Origin: Elgaria multicarinata webbii
Taxonomy: Eukaryota > Chordata > Lepidosauria > Squamata > Anguidae
Assembly: GCF_023053635.1 (NCBI RefSeq)
Contig: NC_086183.1
Coordinates: forward strand, 31,291,501-31,355,500
Direction: 5' to 3'
DNA length: 64,000 nt
The position numbers and the translations under genes were made by a program. This document shows positions 57,240-64,000 of this stretch, piece by piece. The notes below the pieces were generated by a model. It searched no databases. It saw nothing but the letters and a program-made list of their open reading frames with translations, and was not told where the DNA came from. Each line of letters opens with the position of its first letter. The stretch's first letter is position 1.

Positions 57240-58375
57240 TGTTGTTGTTTATTCGTTCAGTCGCTTCCGACTCTTCGTGACTTCATGGACCAGCCCATGC
57301 CAGAGCTTTCTGTTGGCCGTCGCCACCCCTAGCTCCCCCAAGGTCAAGTCTGTCACCTCCAGAATATCATCCCTCCATCTTGCCCTTGGTCGGCCCCTCT
57401 TCCTTTTGCCTTCCACTTTCCCTAGCATCAGCCTCTTCTCCAGGGTATCCTGTCTTCTCATTATGTGGCCAAAGTACTTCAGTTTTGCCTTTAATACCAT
57501 TCCCTCAAGTGAGCAGTCTGGCTTTATTTCCTGGAGTATGGACTGGTTTGATCTTCTTGCGGTCCAAGGCACTCTCAGAATTTTCCTCCAACACCACAGT
57601 TCAAAAGCATCTATCTTCCTTCGCTCAGCTTTCCTTATGGTCCAGCTCTCGCAGCCAGAGGTTACTACGGGGAATACCATTGCTTTAACTATGCGGACCT
57701 TTGTTGTCAGTGTGGTGTCTCTGCTCTTAACTATTTTATCGAGATTTGTCATTGCTCTCCTCCCAAGAAGTAAACGTCTTCTGATTTCCTGGCTGCAGTC
57801 AGCGTCTGCAGTAATCTTTGCGCCCAGAAATACAAAGTCTGTCACTGCCTCCACGTTTTCTCCCTCTATTTGCCAGTTACCAATCAAGCTGGTTGCCATA
57901 ATCTTGGTTTTTTTGAGGTTTAACTGCAACCCAGCTTTTGCACTTTCTTCTTTCACCTTCGTCATAAGGCTCCTCAGCTCCTCCTCGCTTTCAGCCATCA
58001 AAGTGGTGTCATCTGCATATGAGATTGTTAATGTTTCTTCCTGCGATTTTAACTCCAGCCTTGGATTCGTCAAGCCCAGCACGTCGCATGATGTGTTCTG
58101 CATACAAGTTGAATAGGTAAGGTGAGAGTATACAACCCTGCCGTACTCCTTTCCCAATGTTAAACCAGTCCGTTGTTCCGTGGTCTGTTCTTCCCGTTGC
58201 TACTTGTTCGTTATACAGATTCCTCAGGAGGCAGACAAGATGACTTGGTATCCCCATACCACCAAGAACTTGCCACAGTTTGTTATGATCCACACAGTCA
58301 AAGGCTTTAGAATAGTCAATAAAACAGAAATAGATGTTTTTCTGGAACAAGCACCTGTACAACAACATAAACACA
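57240..58375 (-). mobile_element. BovB (RTE-clade) LINE, 5'-truncated
   Basis: The minus strand encodes the BovB reverse transcriptase. The frame 58374 to about 58025 has palm motif FIDYSKAFDCVDHNKLW and GVRQGCILSPYLFNLYAEHI. The frame from about 58025 to 57249 has the catalytic YADDTTLMAESEEELRSL, DFVFLGAKITADADCSQEI, RRRLLLGRRAMTNLD, ELWCWRKILRVPWTARRSNQ, YFGHIMRRQDTLEKRLMLGK and VHEVTKSRKRLNE to the stop. One net frame change lies immediately before YADD (about 58015-58030). The endonuclease domain is missing. The remaining 300 codons are open, so the copy is fairly young. The 3' end is the short BovB end shared with the Sauria SINE. Confidence 0.92.
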
Positions 58376-58619
58376 GATCATCAGCTGCCTCTTATCTCCC
58401 ACTCCCACATCTGCCTTTTTTTTTTTTAAAAAAAGGGATATTTATTTCTACAAGATCTACAAACATTTCCTAACCCGTTTAACCCGTTCTTCAGAGCAAC
58501 TCGCACACATTCAAGGAAACAAGACAGTGTCTGCCCACAGGCATACAAACTAAATGACACAATGCTAAAGGAAAGAGTGGGGAGGAGGGAAGAGGAAAAG
58601 AAGCTACCAAGACTTAAAG

Positions 58620-58732
58620 TCAATTCCCATCAGCCCCAATGGGATGCCTAACCATCGGCCAGTGGTTAGGCATGCTGGGGGTTGTAGTCCAAAACATCTG
58701 GAGGGCACTAGGTTGGGGAAGGCTGCCTTAGC
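58620..58732. mobile_element. Palindromic MITE (P1-like)
   Basis: CCCATCAGCCCCAATGGGAT...GGCATGCTGGGGGTTGTAGT...AAAACATCTGGAGGGCACTA...GGTTGGGGAAGGCTG is a P1-like right half with a shortened left arm. Confidence 0.55.
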
Positions 58733-60862
58733 ATACACATGTCAGGATTTTATTTTTGGCCGGTTTCAGAAGTGGAGCGTTTGGTCTATTGCATCTGTTG
58801 CTTTAATTATTAATTTCAGGTATTTATTGGCCACTCTTTGGCCAAAAAACTCACACCAGCTTACAAGAATAAAACTATGTAATGCAATAAATACCAAACA
58901 ATGAAAACAAAACGAAGTAGAACAACTTAAAGGCATTTCTATTACCTGTTCACCATCCTTCCAAGCCAAAAAAAATCATGTAGTACTAAAAGCATTCAGC
59001 AGGTACTGAAACAGTAGGATGCAACCTAAGAATGAATAGCTGTAGAAACATGTTTTTTTTTAAAAAAAATCTGTTGGTGTGTTTTACGGTATTTTATTTC
59101 TGTGTGCTATATTGCTCGAAGCCACCTTGGCAATTTGGGGACAGGTGGAGGAGGCAGGATGCAATTATAAATGAATGAATGAATGAATATCTAAATCCCT
59201 TCTGCACCTTACTCAGGACGTGCAGAAAGGACTGGATCGTGCTCCCTCATTCTAAAAACAAATGGTTGTAGTGCAACACTGGACACCATTGCATGTCAAC
59301 GGCCAAATGCTGTCAAATGTAAAAAAAAACACCATTGCATGTCGGCCACCAGCACAATCAAATGTCATCGGCTGTCCAGTAGGGATATCAAATATTCCGC
59401 AAACGCGACACAATTAAGAGGCTACCCAGCACATATTCACTGCCAACATTCGCAGAGGAGAATCATGATGGAGGGCGCGCTTTGGCTTGGATTGAACCCA
59501 GGTCTGTTCACCAACACCCTTCTTCGCTCCAAAACCAACTCTTCAACTCTATCTATGAGTCATGCCGGTCTAAAACGTTTAAGCTCGGTGTCTGTCTCCT
59601 TCCAGCACAGCAGACCCTGCTGCGTCTTCATCAGCATCTCCCCTCACTCGCTGCAGGTCTAAATCAAAGAAGGGCCTTTGAGTTGTAACTGTGGCTGTAC
59701 AGACATGATGTCACCCTCCCCCTGCCCTAACCCCCCCCCCCCAGGCCGGTAGCGGCTGTGTCCAAAAGGCGCCGCATCCCCCACAGCCGCCAGGCACGGG
59801 GACACAGCGTCTCTCTCTCACACACTCTTGTCATGTCTCCCACACCTGCACCACCCTGGATGGCATCCGAGCCACGTTCCCCTCTGGCCAAGCTCCCCCG
59901 CTAAAGGCTGCGCTGGTTGGCACCGAGTGCCAACGGTTAAGTCACTCCAAGGGAGTGAAGGCAACCAGCTCATGACCACATTTATGACGGGATTATTCAG
60001 TAATGACGCCTCGGGCTAGAAAGGCAATTAGCAGAGAAAAACAAAAAAGGCAGAACGGAATGAGTGTTTACCAGTCCCACATGCACACAAGGGTACCTTA
60101 TAGCCCTACAAGGAGACCACAGCCTTCTTTGGTGAAGAAAAGGTGAAATGGTTTTACTCACAAAGGTTCTATTGCATAGGCAAGAGTAAGAGAGCCAACG
60201 TCCGTGCTCCAAGCAATGGTGGAAGTCAGAGAGGGAGGGGGTGGGGCTGGGGAGAAGGAAGGGGAGGAGCAAAAGGAAGAAATCACAGGAAACCACACTG
60301 TAGGCCATAGAGACCCTAAGGCTAGCTGTGGTCAAAATTCTCATGCATTGACAAATTGCAGCACTGGCCCCTTCCGGGAACTTGCAGGTGAGGTTGCAAT
60401 ATTCTCAACAGTTTAAGCCTGAAAAACCGGGCTGCGTTCACATGAACGAAGGAAACCAGTCCAGGACCCTCTTGTCTGTGGTCACTCGTGGGGATGTGTT
60501 TCTCTTTTTTTAAAAAAACTCCTGCGCTGTTCCCAGACAACCTGCGGGAGACCACTTCTCAAAAGCAGCATGGCATTTGATGAAGTCGTGGAGACAGATT
60601 CCAGAAATCTCCTCGTTTCCAGAAAGTCGCCCTTCCTGCTATGGTGGGCAAAGGCGTCCTGGGAAAGGGGTGGATCCCAGCATGCCCTGGGGTAAACCTC
60701 GCTAGTTACACGAACAAAGAGTTCCATAGGGTAGCCAGGATAGCCTTGGCTAGGCATCAATGGTGCTGGAAACATTCAGATTCCATTTTGGATGCCCAAA
60801 GAACAATACGTCATATTACAGAGGTGGGTAAACTTTGCTCAGCTCGATTCAGAATTGGCTCG

Positions 60863-60948
60863 CAGCCAGGTGCCTTCTGGATGTACTACAGTCCCCATAA
60901 TCCCCAGCCAGCGCTGTGTATTCTACGGCTGACCATTCTGCCGATGCA
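60863..60948. repeat. 86-bp local duplication, copy 1
   Basis: CAGCCAGGTGCCTTCTGGAT...ACCATTCTGCCGATGCA is repeated 210 bases to the right with two differences. It includes a fragment resembling a P1 half-arm. Confidence 0.9.
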
Positions 60949-61072
60949 TGTACTCAGCGAGCCCCCAGGAGGACAGTGATTCCTCCTCCTCCCACAAGCG
61001 GGCTGTGGGTGAAGATGGACGTAATATAAAAAGAGACGTCTCAGTGGCTTGGTTTCCTACGGCAGCTTTCCC

Positions 61073-61158
61073 CAGCCAGGTGCCTTCTGGATGTACTACA
61101 ATCCCCATAATCCCCAGCCAGTGCTGTGTATTCTACGGCTGACCATTCTGCCGATGCA
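61073..61158. repeat. 86-bp local duplication, copy 2
   Basis: 84 of 86 bases are identical to 60863-60948, in the same orientation. Confidence 0.9.
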
Positions 61159-61934
61159 AAAACAGGGGCGGGAATGTATTCTGTGCTGATTTGACTTGAT
61201 TCGAACCCTGCCTTTCCACCACGACAAAAGTGGTCCAGGTGGCATCCTAGGAAAACCTACAAGAAAATCTAGATGGCCCCTGGTAAATCGAGGCGGCCGC
61301 GGCATCTGAAATAAATCCGCAGTGGTTACTGCTAGCCCAGAGGAGGGTAAACCACTCGCCCAACTGAGGGAACCCTCTACATGTTTTGGAAGGGAGGCTT
61401 GCATTTGCTGGTCAAAGCTGCAAGTTCCATTTTCCGAGAGTGTCTTGGCAGTGAAAACCCAAGCCCGGCTGTCAAATCCCCTCTAGTGTGCAAACACAAA
61501 TCTGAAACACACGAGCGGCCTTCGTGCCTAATTCAGGGGGGGTGTTGGGAAGGCTACTGTGCCCATTAAGCAGAGGCTGGCAAAGAGGCAGCTACCGTCA
61601 CGCTACCGGGCCCTGATGGACAGGCCAGCCTGCAGGCCTCTGAGCTCAACAGATCCCGTGTCTGTGTGTGTGGCTAGCTGCAACACAAGTGCCTCGACGT
61701 TTACCTTGGCTCCCGCGCTCCGCTTGTAACCACAGGGGCCGTGGCCAGGAAAGTCTGAGCGCTGCCTCGACGGAGTCCGTCCGCAGACCAGAAAAGGCCC
61801 TCTGCAAAAAGTGCTGAACCGGCGCCCGAGAAACTGGGGGCTACGACACTCCAGAATGAACAGGAACCCCCTCCCACAAGGTAGCAAGGCTGGCTTACTG
61901 CACTTGGAAGTAAGGGAGGCACACAGAGACATGG

Positions 61935-62120
61935 AATTTAGGAAGCTGGCAGCGTGGGTTCATCGCACCCGGTATTGTTGGCACTGACTGGCAGCAGCAG
62001 GTCCCCAGTTTCAGGAATATTTTCAGCCCTACCTGAAGTTGCTGCCAGGCATCGAACCCGGGACCTTCTGCATGCAAAGCGGTGGCTCCGCCCACTGAGC
62101 TATGGCCCCTCCTTTGTATC
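61935..62120 (-). mobile_element. tRNA-derived SINE, reverse
   Basis: On the minus strand GGGGCCATAGCTCAGTGGG (A-box-like), GCTTTGCATGCAGAAGGTCC, GGGTTCGATGCC (B-box-like), then AGGTAGGGCTGAAAATATTC and TGCCAGTCAGTGCCAACAAT. It belongs to the same family as 24615-24782 and is better preserved. Confidence 0.7.
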
Positions 62121-62157
62121 ATCTAAGACCAGCTAAGGAGGGTGGTCCTCATGAGCA

Positions 62158-62372
62158 TTGGGGGCTGGTGGCTCCGATGTCAGTGGGGTGGTGAATCCGC
62201 TCCGGGTTTCAGTCGGAAACAGTCAGAACACTACGGGAGCTATCCAAGGCACTCTGCTTATCATGAGATGCAAATCTTTCAGAGTACTGAGACCCGTATA
62301 CAAGTTTGAGTTAATCCAGTGGAGGATGATGGCTCCGAAGTCAGTGGGGTGGTGAATTTGTTCCGGGTTTCA
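62158..62372. repeat. Interspersed repeat, two adjacent partial copies
   Basis: GGCTGGTGGCTCCGATGTCA and GTGAATCCGCTCCGGGTTTC (62162-62215) recur as GATGATGGCTCCGAAGTCAG and GTGAATTTGTTCCGGGTTTC (62325-62372). A third copy is at 55290-55350. The family was not identified. Confidence 0.5.
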
Positions 62373-62525
62373 GAGCTATCACAACGAGCCTGTGCGGTAG
62401 GTTAGGCTGAGCCATACTGACTGGCCCAAGGTCACCTAGGGAGTTTCATGGCCAAGTGGGGGTTCCAACCTGTGCTTTTCTGGATCTAGTCCAACACTCT
62501 AAGGACTACAGCACACTCTGTCTGC
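62370..62525 (-). mobile_element. MIR-like SINE, reverse
   Basis: GTGCGGTAGGTTAGGCTGAG, TGACTGGCCCAAGGTCACCT and TTTCATGGCCAAGTGGGGGT, then TAGTCCAACACTCTAAGGAC, have the order of a reversed MIR-type tRNA-SINE. Confidence 0.55.
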
Positions 62526-62654
62526 CTCAGAATCAATCTCTGCTTCCATACACTTGGATCTGGTTCACACATGCATGCTCATCACGTAATGAATGGAACA
62601 TTCAGTGCCATTGCAGGCCTGAGAAGACAGAGCGAACTCTCATAAGCCTGGCCT

Positions 62655-62677
62655 AATAATAATAATAATAATAATAA

Positions 62678-62708
<31 letters not shown>

Positions 62709-62711
62709 AAG

Positions 62712-62742
<31 letters not shown>

Positions 62743-63235
62743 TGTTGTTTCCCGACTCTCCCTCTGGATCGAGGTGGGGTACAACACTAATAAAAACACC
62801 ATAAAATACATACAAGTAATTCAAACTTTTAAACCAGTGCATCATTAAAAGCAGCACACCATTAAAAATGGCATCTTAAAATTCAACTGGGTAGGCCTGC
62901 CGGAAGAGATCAGTCTTTATGGCTTTCTTAAATTCTGGAAGACTGGTAAGCTGATGAATCTCTCCTAGCAAGCCATTCCACAAACTGGGAGTGGCAGAAG
63001 AAAAGGTCCTCTGGGTAATAGTTGTCGGCCTTGTTTTTGTTGGCTGGAGGAAATCCTTCCCAGAGGACCTGAGTGTGCGGGGCGGATTGTACGGGAGAAG
63101 GCGATCCCGCAGGTAGCCTGGACCCAAACCATGTAGGGCGTTAAAGGTGATAACCAGCACTTTATACTTCACCTGGAAACTAATTGGCAGCCAGTGAAGG
63201 GATTTTAAGACTGGTGTAAGGAGTCCGTCCAGACA
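62655..63235 (-). mobile_element. L2-like LINE, 3' end, with (TAA)n(GAA)n tail
   Basis: The minus frame 63277-62876 gives TPVLKSLHWLPISFQVKYKV, HGLGPGYLRDRLLPYNPPRT and FSSATPSLWNGLLGEIHQL, matching the copy at 4944-5441. A 3' tail (CCTCGATCCAGAGGGAG) and an expanded trinucleotide array at 62655-62742 follow. Confidence 0.8.
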
Positions 63236-63448
63236 TGCAGCCATCAAGTGTACAGCATACAAGCACAGAAAAATCAAACTTGCATGTGTGAACCAGACCT
63301 TTATCCCGGGCAGCTCAATGCATCAACCGTCTTCATCAAGGAGCATGAATATTCGTATGCTCCACCACCATGGGAGGGGGGGACGTTCCCTCATGAAGAC
63401 AACCAGCATGTACGGGAGAAACTTAGGGGTTAGCTTTTTCCCTGACAC

Positions 63449-63690
63449 ACTGGCCCTGTTCAGAAGATACCTTAAACCACAGCTTTAACCACGGTGGTTA
63501 AGCCAGAAAGCCAGGCCATGTTCAGAAGACACCATAAACCATGGCTTTAACCACAGTAACTAAGGCTTTTTGCCTTAGTCACTGTGGTTAAAGCCGTGGT
63601 TTAAGGTGTCTTCTGAACACGACATGGATTTCTGGCTTAATCACCATGGTTAAAGCTGTGGTTTAAGGTGTCTTCTGAATGAGGCCAATA
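63449..63690. mobile_element. Large hairpin MITE with doubled arms
   Basis: The arms are about 115 bases, around a short loop near 63570 (CTAAGGCTTTTTGCCTTAG). Each arm contains two direct copies of a TTCAGAAGANACC...TTAACCACNGTGG unit. The ends are CCCTGTTCAGAAGATACCTT and AAGGTGTCTTCTGAATGAGG. Confidence 0.72.
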
Positions 63691-64000
63691 TCTTATATTT
63701 TCAGGAAGTGTTTCCATGGAAATGCAACCAAGAATGCAACTCCCTGTCCCATGCACACTTGTGAACATGCACCCTGCCATGGTAGAGTCTGAAACGGTAG
63801 CATACGGAGGGCGGGGGGGGGGGGGAGCCCAGAGCCCTTGATTTGGCTCAACACATAAGACAACTTCTGTTGCCGTCATCCCTTCTAGGGCAAAAACATA
63901 CTCAGCTTTCATTTGCATTCTTCAAAAGTGGATTCATGTTATTAAATTCGTCGCCAAAACATTGCTAATCTGCGGTTCACAAAACCCAACCCTTGGGGCG

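Larger units (their letters stand above)
53440..64000 (-). other. Presumed first intron / upstream region of the SMOC-like gene
   Basis: No signal-peptide exon could be identified. The stretch holds repeats (listed separately), (AG)33 at 54788-54853, and unassigned sequence at 53600-54780, 54960-55280, 56680-57235, 58740-60860 and 61160-61930. Part of this unassigned sequence, especially 54600-54730 and 59900-60010, is AT-rich with homeobox- or forkhead-like words and could be regulatory. Confidence 0.4.

Noticed and set aside
56806-58116. A 436-codon open frame on the plus strand
   Set aside because: It runs antisense to the BovB reverse transcriptase, whose minus-strand translation matches the known protein motif by motif.
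61603-61932. Candidate first exon for the SMOC-like gene with a phase-0 donor at GCCAAG|GTAAAC
   Set aside because: The preceding frame lacks a convincing signal peptide and has no similarity to SMOC leaders. It is noted only as an open option.
61940-62110. Possible tRNA gene (A-box and B-box words)
   Set aside because: The sequence continues into a SINE body and recurs at 24615-24782; no complete cloverleaf can be drawn.

Overview
The window is vertebrate nuclear DNA and most likely comes from a squamate reptile (lizard or snake). The reasons are a BovB (RTE) LINE with a readable reverse transcriptase, a Sauria-type tRNA SINE, many CR1 and L2-like LINE 3' ends, and a dense load of hAT-type palindromic MITEs. 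There are spliced genes with CpG-rich promoters and no prokaryotic gene organisation.

Three host genes are supported, all on the minus strand. (1) The first coding exon of HNRNPL lies at 2004-2222 in a CpG island; the rest of the gene would lie to the left of the window. (2) An intact 175-codon ARF6-type GTPase gene lies at 23347-23874. It has a probable 5'UTR intron whose 5' exon falls in a second CpG island (about 29.1-30.7 kb), and a long 3'UTR reaching about 18.85 kb. (3) A SMOC-family matricellular gene has ten coding exons between 53439 and 40239. They join in frame into 395 residues: Kazal, thyroglobulin-1, linker, thyroglobulin-1, and an extracellular calcium-binding EF-hand domain. 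A polyadenylation signal lies near 37.99 kb. The signal-peptide exon was not found; it is in the far right of the window or beyond it.

Layout: 1-2 kb HNRNPL intron 1; 2.0-2.9 kb HNRNPL exon 1 and a promoter with a roughly 41-bp periodic array of inverted CCAAT boxes; 2.9-18.8 kb intergenic, mostly transposon-derived; 18.85-30.7 kb the ARF6-like gene; 30.7-37.9 kb intergenic, transposon-rich; 37.97-53.44 kb SMOC-like gene body; 53.4-64 kb its presumed 5' intron, with CR1, BovB, L2-like and SINE copies.

The main point of interest is the gene set. Both the ARF6-like and SMOC-like proteins differ from mammalian ARF6, SMOC1 and SMOC2 more than orthologues should, and they sit beside HNRNPL (human 19q13.2). 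Human ARF6 and SMOC1 are both on 14q, and 2p/14q/19q is a well-known genome-duplication paralogon. The simplest reading is a 19q-type ohnologue block carrying a third SMOC and a second ARF6 that humans lack. The repeats add a clear second story: several palindromic hAT families with exact 8-bp target duplications of the Buster type (nnnTAnnn), one transposase-bearing hAT relic, and several datable nested insertions. No LTR retroelement, viral relic, CRISPR array or free-standing tRNA/rRNA gene was recognised.
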